From contig CAVPPF010000007.1 of the NCBI GenBank assembly GCA_963707435.1, positions 496,001 through 560,000 of the forward strand: DNA of 64,000 nucleotides. The letters run 5' to 3'. The position numbers were made by a program, and so were the translations under genes. Of the stretch, positions 34,047 to 43,412 are shown in pieces. The notes under the pieces are model-generated. The model was not told the DNA's origin, made no database searches, and saw nothing but the letters and a program-made list of their open reading frames with translations. Within the stretch, counting starts at the first letter, position 1, and each line of letters begins with the position of its first letter. Source of the DNA: UBA4744 sp963707435. GTDB lineage: Bacteria; Actinomycetota; Acidimicrobiia; Spongiisociales; UBA4744.

Positions 34047-34193
34047 TCAGGCACTCCAGGGACAGCTGCCCCAACCGAGCCAGGCCCCGACGCACAGCAG
34101 CCCTTCAACGAGCCGGACCGCCAGGTAGAGGCCGACGACGATCACCATGAACCAGTAGAACACCGGGCGTTTCTCCTGTGGTTGTTCGTTCAC
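34047..34193 (-). CDS. Small single-pass membrane protein
   Basis: 48 residues from GTG 34193, which overlaps the stop of the carboxyltransferase gene (GTGA, 34190-34193). A polar start (MNEQPQEKRP) leads to one membrane segment (VFYWFMVIVVGLYLAVRLVE), then a second hydrophobic tail with two cysteines (LLCVGAWLGWGSCPWSA). The position, directly after an acyl-CoA carboxylase beta gene, recalls the small epsilon subunits of actinobacterial carboxylases, but those are soluble, so this is a different protein. No function is assigned. Confidence 0.55.
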   Translation of the reverse strand: MNEQPQEKRPVFYWFMVIVVGLYLAVRLVEGLLCVGAWLGWGSCPWSA

Positions 34194-35721
34194 ACCGGCG
34201 GAACTCCGTGGCGGCGGTCGGAGAAGCGGCGCTGCTTGTCGGCGAGATAGTCGAGCCGGGTGGACAGTTCCCGGCGAAGATCTTCTGGCTGCACCACTGC
34301 ATCGACGACGAGATCAGCGGCCAGCCGGAGCAGATCGACATCTTCGCTGTACTCGAGCCGTTTGGCCGCCACGAAGGCCTCCCGCTCTTCGCCTTCCATC
34401 TCCTGGATGGTGTTGTAGTAGACGGCGTTGACGGCCGCCTCGGGCCCCATCACAGCGATCTCGGCGGTGGGTAGCGCCAGGGTCGCATCCGGACGCAGTC
34501 CCGGACCGGCAAACGCATACAAACCTGCACCGTACGCCTTGCGCACGATCACACTGATGCGCGCCACCGTTGCTTCGGCCACTGCGGTCAGCATCTTCGC
34601 TCCGGCCCGGATGATCCCCTGCCGTTCGACCTGGGAGCCGATCATGAAACCCGGAACATCGGCGAGGAAGATGAGCGGCACATTGAATGCGTCACACAAC
34701 CAGATGAAACGAGCCGCCTTGTCGGCCGAATCGACGAACAGCACCCCGCCGAGATGCTGGGGATTCGACGCGACGATGCCGACCGGTCGCCCGTCGATCC
34801 GTGCAAAAGCGGTGATCAGTTCTCGTGCCCAGAGTTCCTTGATCTCAAAGACGCTCCCCCCGTCGACCAGGGCCCGGATGAACTGCTTCATGTCGTAGAC
34901 GAGGCGAGGGTCGTCCGGGACCACGTGGGCGATGTCCTCGCTCATGTCTGGTCCGACGGACTCGAATCGGTGGGGAAAGACCCTGGTGTTGTCCGCGACG
35001 TAGGAGAAGTACGCCCGGGCCCAGGAGATCGCCTCTTCGTCGCTCTCGACGAGAGCGTCCCCGCACCCACTCACGGTGCAGTGCATGCGTGCCCCGCCCA
35101 TCTCTTCGAGGGTGGTGGTCTCACCGACGACCATCTCGGCCATGCGCGGCGAACCCAGGTACATCGAAGCCCGGCCCTCGACCATGACGACAACATCACA
35201 GAAGGCCGGGATGTAGGCGCCGCCCGCCGCCGATGGCCCGAACAGACAGCAGATCTGCGGTACCCGCCCGGATAGACGCACCTGGTTGTAGAAGATGCGG
35301 CCGGCGCCGCGCCGTCCCGGGAACAACTCGACCTGATCGGTGATACGGGCGCCGGCCGAGTCGACTAGATAGAAGACCGGCAACATCTCGTCGTAGGCCG
35401 ACTCGAGGGCGCGTACGATCTTCTCTACGGTTCGCGCCCCCAGCTTCCCGCCTTCACCGTCGGGTCGTTGGCAACAACCCAGACCGGCCGGCGATCAACC
35501 ATGCCTCGCCCCGTCACCACTCCGTCGGCAGCCAGATCCGGAGTGTTGGCGTTGGCCAGGAGGCCGTCTTCGACGAACGATCCCTCATCGCAGAGCAGCT
35601 CGATGCGGTCGCGTACGAACAGCTTCCCGGCGGCCGCAGACCGCTCCCGGTACTTCTCCGGGCCGCCGCCTCTCGACCGGCTATCAGCCGAGCGGATGCG
35701 CTCCCGCCGCCCTTCAGCCAC
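34190..35721 (-). pseudogene. Acyl-CoA carboxylase carboxyltransferase beta subunit, single-base frameshift
   Basis: Two reading frames cover one gene. The first (35425-35721) reads from the start to VVANDPTVKAGSWG and then hits a TAG. The second frame (open from 35386 or earlier) continues with ARTVEKIVRALE and DEMLPVFYLVDSAGARITDQ. Adding one base in the run of five C at 35437-35441 restores a protein of about 510 residues, normal for propionyl- or acetyl-CoA carboxylase beta chains. The rest looks intact (GPSAAGGAYIPAFCDVV; NAVYYNTIQEMEGEEREAFV). It transfers carboxyl from biotin to acyl-CoA. A sequencing or assembly error is the simplest reading; a true recent mutation is possible. The start overlaps der by 8 bases. 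Confidence 0.85.
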
Positions 35722-37036
35722 GGCCGGCCCGCCTCTCTTTGGCGCGCGTCATGAAATGGATCGGGGTGCCGTCGAAATCCATTTCTCCCCGCAACCGGTT
35801 CTCTAGATACCGCACGTAGTCGTCTCCGATCTCGCCGCCGGAGACGAAGAGGATAATCGTGGGCGGGTTGACGCCCGCCTGAACCGCGTACAGGATCTTC
35901 GGACGCCTGCCCTTCCGAACGGGCGGCGGATGGACACCCTGCCACCCCCGGATCAGCCGGTTGAGCTGGCCCGTCGGGATCCGCCGCGCCCGGTTCTCCA
36001 GGACGACGTCCAGAGCCGCTGCCAACCGGTGCAAACGGGCACCGGTCAAGGCCGAGATGCGGAGCACCGGCGCCCAGCCGACAAACCCCAACCGGTCACC
36101 GACCCCGAAGGTCGTGGCTTCGCGCTGTTCGAGGTCCGGCAGGTCCCACTTGTTGAGCAGCAGAATCAGCCCGGCCCCCGATTCGGCAGCCTCTTCGGCA
36201 ATCCGCTGGTCCTGCTGGGTCACGCCTTCGGTGGCATCCACGAGGAGCAGGGCCACGTCCGCCTCATCGAGCGCCTGGCGCGCCCGGATGATCGAATAGA
36301 AATCCGCGCTGTCCTTGACCTTGGGGTTGCGCCGGATCCCGGCTGTATCGACGACCCGGTACTGCACGTCCCCGATCATGACCTCGACATCGATGGGGTC
36401 TCGAGTCGTGCCGGGGGTCGAGGAAACCAGCACCCGCTCCTCCCCGGTCAGCCGGTTGAGCAGGGTCGATTTGCCGACGTTGGGCCGCCCGATGATGGCC
36501 AGCGTTGGCATCCGATCTTCGTGGATTTCCTCCGCCTCGGGGAGCGCGTTCACCAGCCGATCGAGCAGATCTCCAATCCCGCGGCCGTGCAGGGCACTGA
36601 CCGGCACGGGCTCACCGATGCCCGTCTTCCACAAGGAAGGGACCAGCAGTTCCTTGCCTGCGTCGTCGACCTTGTTGGCAACGAGAATGACCGTGGCGGC
36701 GGTATCGCGCAGGATGTTCGCCACTGCTGCGTCATCGTCCGACAGCCCGACCGTGCCGTCGACCACGAGCAGCACCACGTCGGCTCCGACGAGCGCCGCT
36801 TCAGCCTGGGCGGTGATCCCGGACGTGAGCTCCTCCCCCGAAGCAAGCTCCCATCCACCGGTGTCGATCAGAATGAAGTCACGGCCTGCCCAGTCGGCCC
36901 GGAACTCGCGCCGATCGCGGGTAACGCCCGGACGCTCCTGCACGACGGCCTCGCGGCGGCCGAGCACGCGGTTGACCAACGTCGACTTCCCGACGTTGGG
37001 GCGGCCCAGCACGGCAACAACCGGAAGCCGGCTCAT
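35714..37036 (-). CDS. der: Ribosome biogenesis GTPase Der
   Basis: 440 residues with two tandem GTPase domains. The first P-loop is GRPNVGKST at 11-19 and the second is another GRPNVGKST near 180. Each is followed by DxxG (DTGGWE; DTAGIRR) and NKxD (ANKVDD; LNKWDL). The C-terminal KH-like domain ends the protein. Der is essential for 50S subunit assembly. Neighbours match the cmk-der order of actinobacteria, here with the AroA-Cmk gene separated by the oppositely oriented ispH. Confidence 0.95.
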   Translation of the reverse strand: MSRLPVVAVLGRPNVGKSTLVNRVLGRREAVVQERPGVTRDRREFRADWAGRDFILIDTGGWELASGEELTSGITAQAEAALVGADVVLLVVDGTVGLSDDDAAVANILRDTAATVILVANKVDDAGKELLVPSLWKTGIGEPVPVSALHGRGIGDLLDRLVNALPEAEEIHEDRMPTLAIIGRPNVGKSTLLNRLTGEERVLVSSTPGTTRDPIDVEVMIGDVQYRVVDTAGIRRNPKVKDSADFYSIIRARQALDEADVALLLVDATEGVTQQDQRIAEEAAESGAGLILLLNKWDLPDLEQREATTFGVGDRLGFVGWAPVLRISALTGARLHRLAAALDVVLENRARRIPTGQLNRLIRGWQGVHPPPVRKGRRPKILYAVQAGVNPPTIILFVSGGEIGDDYVRYLENRLRGEMDFDGTPIHFMTRAKERRAGRG

Positions 37037-37132
37037 GGGGACTTGCTCGGAGAGAAGGTGTGCACACCCCCAGCATAAGGAGCTGGCGCTGCGAAGCGGC
37101 CCGCAGTATCAAACTGCTTCTACCATGGCGTC

Positions 37133-38179
37133 ATGCCGGACAAAGTGTTGCTCGCCCAGCCTCGAGGGTTTTGCGCAGGGGTGGAAATGGCCATCAAGGC
37201 TTTGACCTGGATGGTCCGGGTCTTCGAACCGCCGGTGTACTGCTATCACCAGATCGTTCACAACCAGTGGGTCGTCAAGGCGTTCGAGCAGGTCGGAGTT
37301 GTCTTTGTCGACGACATCGAAGAAGTCCCGGAAGGCGCACCCGTGATGCTGTCTGCTCACGGATCGGCGCCGGATGTGGTCGAGGGAGCAGGGAGACGCG
37401 CCGGAGTCGTCATCGACGCCGTCTGTCCGCTGGTCACCAAGGTGCACCATGAAGTGAAACGAATGGCCCAGCAGGGGTTCGACATCATCTACGTCGGACA
37501 TGAGGGTCACGACGAAGCGATCGGAACGGTGGCGGTGGCTCCGGAGGCGATCGCACTGGTCCAACCGGAAACCGGCCTGGCCGGATTCGACCCGTCCGAC
37601 CCGAAGCGCGTTGCCCTCCTGGCGCAGACGACACTTGGAATCCACGAGTGGCAAGAGGTGCTCGGCGAAGCGAACCGGATATATCCGGACCTGTGGACGG
37701 CCCGCAAGAGCGACCTCTGCTACGCAACGACCAACCGCCAGGAAGCCGTCCAGCAGCTCTCGAAACAAGCCGACCTGATCCTCGTGGTTGGATCCGAGAA
37801 CTCGTCAAACACGCAGGCGCTCGTCCGGGTCGCCCGGGAAGCCGGAACGGCCGCCCAACGGATCGATCATGCCGGCGACATTCGGGAGGAGTGGCTCACC
37901 GGCGCCCGGATCGTCGGACTCACCGCCGGGGCTTCGGCGCCGGACCACCTCGTGCAAGAGGTCATCGACCGGATCGGGCCTGCCGACGGCTTTGAGCTCT
38001 TCAGCGTCACCGACGAAGAGGAGTATTTCCCGCTCCCCCGGCAGCTGCGGGGGTTCCTCACGGCCCTGCAAGCGGCCGTCGAGGGGGGTTTCACCGCCCG
38101 GAACCCGGGACGGCCCGGGCTCCTCGAGCACGACCGGGACTGGACTGCCACCGAAGCCTTGCAGCTCGTCCGCCCTTAG
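37133..38179 (+). CDS. ispH: 4-Hydroxy-3-methylbut-2-enyl diphosphate reductase
   Basis: 348 residues. The three iron-sulfur cysteines are C14 (RGFCAGVEMA), C98 (DAVCPLVTKVH) and C196 (SDLCYATTNRQ). Conserved histidines lie in YHQIVHN and SAHGSAP, and ASAPDHLVQEVI is near the end. The enzyme catalyses the last step of the MEP pathway to IPP and DMAPP. It is the only plus-strand gene between 13 and 51 kb. Its stop overlaps the convergent aroA-cmk stop (TTAG, 38176-38179). Confidence 0.96.
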   Translation: MPDKVLLAQPRGFCAGVEMAIKALTWMVRVFEPPVYCYHQIVHNQWVVKAFEQVGVVFVDDIEEVPEGAPVMLSAHGSAPDVVEGAGRRAGVVIDAVCPLVTKVHHEVKRMAQQGFDIIYVGHEGHDEAIGTVAVAPEAIALVQPETGLAGFDPSDPKRVALLAQTTLGIHEWQEVLGEANRIYPDLWTARKSDLCYATTNRQEAVQQLSKQADLILVVGSENSSNTQALVRVAREAGTAAQRIDHAGDIREEWLTGARIVGLTAGASAPDHLVQEVIDRIGPADGFELFSVTDEEEYFPLPRQLRGFLTALQAAVEGGFTARNPGRPGLLEHDRDWTATEALQLVRP

Positions 38180-40191
38180 TGCCGCCGGCCTTCGCCGGGA
38201 ACCAAACGAACAATGGTGCCGATCACCTCGTCGATCGCAAGGTCCGAGGTGTCGACTTCAACGGCATCTTCGGCCGGTCGCAGCGGTGACGTTTTCCTCG
38301 TCGAATCGCGCCGGTCGCGGCGAGCAAGTTCCTCGGCGACACCCTCCAGGGAACCGGAGTCCTCATTGAGTTCGCGAGCTCGCCGGGCGGCTCGGACCTC
38401 CGGTCGGGCCGTCAGGAATATCTTGACGGGGGCTTCCGGGAAGACCACGGTGCCGATATCGCGGCCCTCCACCACGGCTGCTCCCCCATGGTCCCGCACC
38501 CAGGACCGCTGGCGCGCCACCAGCACCTCGCGCACGGCCGGGATGGCCGACACTTTGCTGGCGCTGGCCGACAGGGCCGGGCTGCGGATGGCTTCGTTCA
38601 CATCGTCGCCGTCCAGGACCATGGTTCCCGCGTGATAGTCGAAGGTGGCGGAGCGAACGGCCGCGATCGCAGCCTCCGGGTCGTCCACATCGGCTCCGGA
38701 TCGAAGCACCGCCAGCGCCGCCGCCCGGTAGAAAGCTCCTGTGTCGAGATGGGGAAGTCCGAGACGGTCCGCGACCCCCTTGCTGACCGTCGTCTTCCCG
38801 GCGCCGCCGGGACCATCGATTGCCACCACGAGACCAACCATCCCAGGCTCCTCCTCACGCCGTCTTTCTGCCATCGATCCGCCGCCCGGCCAGAGTTGAC
38901 CCATGTCCTCGAAGAACCCCGGCCAGGTTTTGGCGACGCACCGGGGATCGCGGATGACGAGGTCCGGGAGAATCAGACCGGCTAGCGAGAAGGCCATCGC
39001 CATGCGATGATCGTCGTAGGTGTCGATCTCGGCGCCGTGCACTGCCGGGGATCTGACGATCAGCCAGTCAGGGCCCGCTTCCGCATCCGCTCCCAGCTTT
39101 CGCAACTCCGTCTCGAGGGCGGCAAGCCGATCCGACTCCTTGATACGCAGGTTCCCGACATTCGAGATCCGGGTAGGCCCCGCCGCACACGCTGCCGCCA
39201 CGGCTACCGCCAGGACTGCGTCCGGCATGTCGCCCATGTCGACGTCGACCCCACGCAACCCGCCTCCGGGCCCCTCGAGGGTAACCCCCGAGTCGTCCCG
39301 GATGACCCGGCATCCCATGGCGGCCAGCACGTCGAGAATGCCGAGGTCTGCTTGCCGGGAGTGGGGGGGAAAACCGGGAATCCGTACCCGGCCGCCGGTG
39401 ATGGCGGCCGCCACCAGCGGATACGCAGCCGCCGAGGCGTCCGGCTCGATGTGGAACGTGCGAGCCCGATACCCGCCGCGGCGCACATCCAGACCCGCCG
39501 CGGACACTTCCACCTGCCCGCCGAACGCTCGCATCACTTCGACGGTGTTCTCCACGTACGGTCGCGACACCACGACGCCGTCCAGGTACTCGAGCGACAC
39601 GTCCCGGGTGGCATACGGGGCGGCCAGGGCGACGGCCGATACGAACTGGCTGGACCGGCGGGCGTCGATGACGGCGTGACCCCCGGGGAGCCCTCCCCCG
39701 CGAACCAGCACCGGAGGGCACCCGCCGTCGCCCTGTGCCTCGACCTGGGCACCGAGGGCGCGCAGAGCCGAGACGAGTTCTCCGATGGGACGCCGGCGCA
39801 TCCGGGCGGTTCCGTCGATGAGAGACGGTCCATCGGCCAGGGTGGCTGCGGCGGTCACGAACCGGGCGCTGGTTCCCGAAGCACGAACATCGATTCGCTC
39901 GGCTGGACCTCGCAAACGTCCGCCGGTCCCCTCCACCGTTGCCACATCCCCGGCGGTGCGGATCGAGCCGCCGAGTTGGCGCAGCGCCTCCATCATCACC
40001 CTGGTGTCCTCTGCGTCGAGCACCCCGGTCAGGGTGCTGGTTCCGCCGGCCAGCGTTGCGCACAGGAGGGCCCGGTTCGTCAGGCTCTTCGAGCCGGGCA
40101 GCCGGATCGTGCCATCGACCGGACCCCCCGGTCGTATCGCCACCTTGTAGGGGAATCGTTTTGGGGGTCCCATCACCGGCGAGTCTGGCAT
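38176..40191 (-). CDS. Fused EPSP synthase (AroA) and cytidylate kinase (Cmk)
   Basis: 671 residues with two complete enzymes in one frame. Residues 14-432 are EPSP synthase: PGSKSLTNRALL, ASGTSARFVTAA (replacing the commoner NAGTAxR), DYDDHRMAMA-like TYDDHRMAMA and PGFFEDM. A linker (433-452, SMAERRREEEPG) leads to cytidylate kinase: VVAIDGPGGAGKTTVSK, LDTGAFYRAAAL and VEGRDIGTVVFPEAP. AroA makes EPSP for aromatic amino acids; Cmk phosphorylates CMP and dCMP. A separate internal start at the linker methionines (codons 440 or 451) cannot be excluded. The gene follows rluB by 4 bases, as cmk does in related genomes. Confidence 0.93.
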   Translation of the reverse strand: MPDSPVMGPPKRFPYKVAIRPGGPVDGTIRLPGSKSLTNRALLCATLAGGTSTLTGVLDAEDTRVMMEALRQLGGSIRTAGDVATVEGTGGRLRGPAERIDVRASGTSARFVTAAATLADGPSLIDGTARMRRRPIGELVSALRALGAQVEAQGDGGCPPVLVRGGGLPGGHAVIDARRSSQFVSAVALAAPYATRDVSLEYLDGVVVSRPYVENTVEVMRAFGGQVEVSAAGLDVRRGGYRARTFHIEPDASAAAYPLVAAAITGGRVRIPGFPPHSRQADLGILDVLAAMGCRVIRDDSGVTLEGPGGGLRGVDVDMGDMPDAVLAVAVAAACAAGPTRISNVGNLRIKESDRLAALETELRKLGADAEAGPDWLIVRSPAVHGAEIDTYDDHRMAMAFSLAGLILPDLVIRDPRCVAKTWPGFFEDMGQLWPGGGSMAERRREEEPGMVGLVVAIDGPGGAGKTTVSKGVADRLGLPHLDTGAFYRAAALAVLRSGADVDDPEAAIAAVRSATFDYHAGTMVLDGDDVNEAIRSPALSASASKVSAIPAVREVLVARQRSWVRDHGGAAVVEGRDIGTVVFPEAPVKIFLTARPEVRAARRARELNEDSGSLEGVAEELARRDRRDSTRKTSPLRPAEDAVEVDTSDLAIDEVIGTIVRLVPGEGRRH

Positions 40192-40195
40192 GCGC

Positions 40196-40921
40196 TCAGG
40201 AACTCGTCGCTGCTGCGTAGAGGGAACGGACCTCTTCCATGCGGAGATCCCGCCACTCGCCGCTCTTGAGCGAGGGATCCTTGAGCGGGCCGATGGCGGT
40301 CCGGAAGAGGCTCAGCACCGGGAACCCGATGGCGTCGCACATGCGTCTGACCTCCCGGTTGCGCCCTTCCTGCATCGTCACTTCCAGCAACGACCGATCT
40401 CGAGAAGCGTCGACGATCCGGGCCGAGACCGCGCGGGCGGGACCGTCGTCCAGTTCGACTCCCGAGACGAGCCGCCCCACCTGCGCATGCGATGGCATTC
40501 CGTCGACCAGGACGGAGTAGGTCTTGGTGACGCCGTGGCTCGGGTGGGTGATCAGGTTGGTCAGATCACCGTCGTTGGTGAGCACCAGCAAGCCTTCGGA
40601 ATCTGCGTCGAGGCGTCCCACCGGGTACACCCGCGGGTCCGGGGGGACGATGTCGGTCACCGTTGCCCGCCCGTGCGGGTCGGCCGCGGTGCTCACCACG
40701 CCGGCCGGCTTGTTGATCAAGTAGTAGACGAGGTCGGGTCGAATCGGAAGCGGCACCCCATCCACCTCCACGCGGACCTTCTCCCGCTCGACTTTTTGCC
40801 CGAGGTGCGCCGGTTCGCCGTCGACGGTCACCCGTCCGGCCTTGATCATCTCCTCGGCGCCCCGGCGCGACGTGATCCCGGAGTGGGCGATCAGCTTCTG
40901 CAGACGGTCCGGCTCGGTCAC
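40196..40921 (-). CDS. rluB: Pseudouridine synthase, RsuA/RluB family
   Basis: 241 residues. An S4 RNA-binding domain (RLQKLIAHSGITSRRGAEEMI) is followed by the catalytic domain with GRLDADSEGLLVLTNDGDL, which contains the active aspartate, and a typical end (EGRNREVRRMCDAIGFPVLSL). It probably modifies 23S rRNA. The start shares GTGA (40918-40921) with the scpB stop. The scpA-scpB-rluB-cmk order is conserved in actinobacteria and supports the RluB call. Confidence 0.93.
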   Translation of the reverse strand: MTEPDRLQKLIAHSGITSRRGAEEMIKAGRVTVDGEPAHLGQKVEREKVRVEVDGVPLPIRPDLVYYLINKPAGVVSTAADPHGRATVTDIVPPDPRVYPVGRLDADSEGLLVLTNDGDLTNLITHPSHGVTKTYSVLVDGMPSHAQVGRLVSGVELDDGPARAVSARIVDASRDRSLLEVTMQEGRNREVRRMCDAIGFPVLSLFRTAIGPLKDPSLKSGEWRDLRMEEVRSLYAAATSS

Positions 40922-41475
40922 GCGTCTGCCCGGAAGGTCTCCTCGAGGGTTTCCACAATGGTGGCAGGCGGGACGTGATCGGCGAGTGGCGGTAGCTCAT
41001 CCATCGACCGCAGCCCCAGCTTCTCGAGAAACAAGCTGGTCGTTCCGTAGATAGTCGGGGTGCCGGGCAGCGGCAGCCTGCCTTTCTCTTCGATCAAGCC
41101 GCGCCGTTCGAGGGTGCGGATGGCCGAGTCGGAGTCGACGCCCCGGATCTCGGCGATCTGGTTCCTGGACACGGGCTGACGGTAGGCAACGACCGCCAGA
41201 ACCTCGAGCGCGGCATTCGAGAGGCGGCTGGCACTGGCCGTGGAGGCAAACCGCTCGAGGTAGGGGAAGGCGTCCGGATGGCTGTAGCAGCGCCATCCTC
41301 CCGCCACCTGCCGGAGCGTGATGCCGCTCGGGCGCTCTGCCAGTTCGGTCGACCAGGCTTCCAGTTCCGCCTGCACCGTCTCGACCGCCACCTCGAGGAC
41401 CTCCGCCAGTTCTTCGACGGGCACGGGCTGCTCTGCGACGAACAGAATCGCTTCCAGAATGCTGCGATGGTTCAT
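40918..41475 (-). CDS. scpB: Segregation and condensation protein B
   Basis: 185 residues from ATG 41475, which overlaps the scpA stop as ATGA. Two winged-helix domains are visible: ILEAILFVAEQPVPVEELAEVL and ALEVLAVVAYRQPVSRNQIAEIRGVDSD. It binds the SMC-ScpA complex that condenses chromosomes. The SMC gene is not in the window. An ATG 15 bases earlier (41490) is possible but would lie inside scpA without a clear ribosome site. Confidence 0.95.
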   Translation of the reverse strand: MNHRSILEAILFVAEQPVPVEELAEVLEVAVETVQAELEAWSTELAERPSGITLRQVAGGWRCYSHPDAFPYLERFASTASASRLSNAALEVLAVVAYRQPVSRNQIAEIRGVDSDSAIRTLERRGLIEEKGRLPLPGTPTIYGTTSLFLEKLGLRSMDELPPLADHVPPATIVETLEETFRADA

Positions 41476-42242
41476 GGCGTGCGGCTCCATTCGCTGGTCA
41501 GGTGCTCGGGCGCTTCGTCACCGGACCGTCGAACTTCGATGGCGGACAGCCAGTCGCGCTGGCTGACCTCGACAAGTCCCCAGCGAGCCAACTCGAGCAA
41601 GGCCAGGAAGTAGGCAACGACCTCGACCTTCCGAGTGGTATGAGCAACCATGTCATCAAAACTCGTCTCTGCCAGCGACTCGATCTTCGATCGCAGGTCC
41701 CCGATGGCTGCTTCCACGGAGGGCAGCTCGAGGTCGAGATGATCGAGATCCACCTCCCGGTGCGGGGCGGCAAGAACCCGGGCGGCGATGGCAGCCAGTC
41801 CGACTCGATCGACGGGGATGGTGACGTCCGGAGGCCGGGGAGTGATCGCCTGATCGATCCCGACCGATCTCGGCACGAAGCGGGTGGCTTCTTGCATGCG
41901 GTGGGTCAGGACCGCTGCCACGTCCTTGAACGTCACGCAGGCGAGCAGGCGGGAGAGCAGGCGGTCCCGTTCCTCCATCAACTCGAGCTCCTCGTCCATA
42001 TCGACGGACGCATCGTCGGGAAGCAGATGACGTGCCTTGAGTTGGATCAGCGTTGATGCGATCAGCAGAAACTCACTCGTGACCTCCAGATCCAGCTCGC
42101 GCATGGCGTCGAGGAACGAGAGATACTCGGACACGAGATCTGTCAGGCTCAGCTTGGTGATCTCAACCTGCCTGCGGGTGATCAGCTGCAGGAGAAGGTC
42201 GAGGGGGCCCTCGAAGACGGCCGTCTTGACTTGATAGGTCAT
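41472..42242 (-). CDS. scpA: Segregation and condensation protein A (kleisin)
   Basis: 256 residues from ATG 42242, giving the expected opening YQVKTAVFEGPLDLLLQLI. The N-terminal helical domain contacts the SMC head and the C-terminal winged helix (about 180-256; ARWGLVEVSQRDWLSAIEV) the other head. It is the kleisin subunit of bacterial condensin. The frame stays open upstream to 42515 but without homology. scpB follows with an ATGA overlap. Confidence 0.95.
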   Translation of the reverse strand: MTYQVKTAVFEGPLDLLLQLITRRQVEITKLSLTDLVSEYLSFLDAMRELDLEVTSEFLLIASTLIQLKARHLLPDDASVDMDEELELMEERDRLLSRLLACVTFKDVAAVLTHRMQEATRFVPRSVGIDQAITPRPPDVTIPVDRVGLAAIAARVLAAPHREVDLDHLDLELPSVEAAIGDLRSKIESLAETSFDDMVAHTTRKVEVVAYFLALLELARWGLVEVSQRDWLSAIEVRRSGDEAPEHLTSEWSRTP

Positions 42243-42300
42243 AGCGCTGCGTTGGTTGCGATCGATGCATGGTATTGGCTGCGCGGGTGCAAGCGCAGCA

Positions 42301-42783
42301 TTATCGATCGGCGCTCTGCAACGCCTCCCATTCGTCGACCGGGAAGCCGGCCGGCCGCCGATCGTGATGGTGGAGGGCAAATGCGACCACGAGAGGTTCC
42401 GCACCCAACCGGGCAAGCTCCTCGGCTCCCTGCGGCCCGTGGTCGAGGTACCGCCGCCAGGATCCTCGGACGGGTACCCGCAGTTTGGCCAGCGCGCTCG
42501 CCAGCGATCGTGCAATCACGCCGAGTCCGGACCGCCGTTTTCCCACATCGTGCAGCAGCGCCGCCCGGACGAGATCCCGCCGGCCCTCCCGCGCTCCCGC
42601 AATCCTCCGCGCCGACTCCAACCCGTGCCGCTGGTCGGCAACCGGCTGCTCCCAGTAGATGGTTGCCTCTCCGGCGTTGTCCAGCCACGACTCCACTTCC
42701 CGACGTTCATCATCGGTGAGCGGGGCGGCTGCCACAAAACCGAAGAAACGCGCCACCAGGTGGGACCAGCTACCCAGTTCCAT
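42301..42783 (-). CDS. HD-domain phosphohydrolase
   Basis: 160 residues from ATG 42783, which overlaps the M50 protease stop by one base (TGATG). RRDLVRAALLHDVGKRRSGLG is a clear HD motif; a second histidine region is VVAFALHHHDRRPAG. HD proteins hydrolyse phosphate esters, often nucleotides or nucleotide second messengers; the substrate is unknown here. It lies between scpA and the site-2 protease, all on the same strand. Confidence 0.8.
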   Translation of the reverse strand: MELGSWSHLVARFFGFVAAAPLTDDERREVESWLDNAGEATIYWEQPVADQRHGLESARRIAGAREGRRDLVRAALLHDVGKRRSGLGVIARSLASALAKLRVPVRGSWRRYLDHGPQGAEELARLGAEPLVVAFALHHHDRRPAGFPVDEWEALQSADR

Positions 42784-43406
42784 CAGCGCAAACCCATCCA
42801 TTCGGTTACGGTCGATATCGGCACGGACAGCCAGCGGGTCCCTCCCGGAATGATGAACAGCAACGCAATGAGGATCAGGAACCCGTAGGGCTCGACCCTG
42901 GCGTACGCGGCCCGGCCTCGATCCCCGAGGAAGAGCGGGAGCATGCGACTGCCGTCGAGCGGCGGTATGGGAAGCAAGTTGAAGACCGCCAGAACCACGT
43001 TGATGACACCGAACGCCCACACCAGGTCGGCAACCAGGCCTGAGGTGGCCGGCAGGAGCACCCGTCCGGCGACGAGCGCCAGGGCGAGGTTGGATACCGG
43101 ACCGGCGAGTGCCGTCAGCGCCATACCCTCCGTGGGACGGCTGAACGAGCGCGGGTTCACGGGGACGGGTCGAGCCCAGCCGAAGACGGGCGCCCCGCTC
43201 AGAGCGAGCATGGCCGGCAGCAGCACGGACCCGAACGGATCGATATGCGGGATCGGATTGAGGGTCAGTCGACCGGCCGTCTCGGCGGTCCGGTCACCGA
43301 GGCGGCGGGCCACCAGGCCATGCGATACCTCGTGCAGGATCACCGAGACGATCAACAGGACGATGAAGATGACCGGATCGAGGATCCGGTTGCCGGTCAG
43401 GGTCAA
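42783..43406 (-). CDS. Site-2 protease family (M50) membrane metalloprotease
   Basis: 207 residues with about five or six membrane helices. The zinc site is HEVSHG (H25, E26, H29) in the first helix, with the third ligand in NLLPIPPLDGSR. No PDZ domain is present, placing it in the compact group of M50 proteases common near scpA in actinobacteria. It cuts membrane proteins within the bilayer; the substrate is unknown. The gap to the DksA-like gene is 6 bases. Confidence 0.92.
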   Translation of the reverse strand: MTLTGNRILDPVIFIVLLIVSVILHEVSHGLVARRLGDRTAETAGRLTLNPIPHIDPFGSVLLPAMLALSGAPVFGWARPVPVNPRSFSRPTEGMALTALAGPVSNLALALVAGRVLLPATSGLVADLVWAFGVINVVLAVFNLLPIPPLDGSRMLPLFLGDRGRAAYARVEPYGFLILIALLFIIPGGTRWLSVPISTVTEWMGLR

Positions 43407-43412
43407 CGAGGA

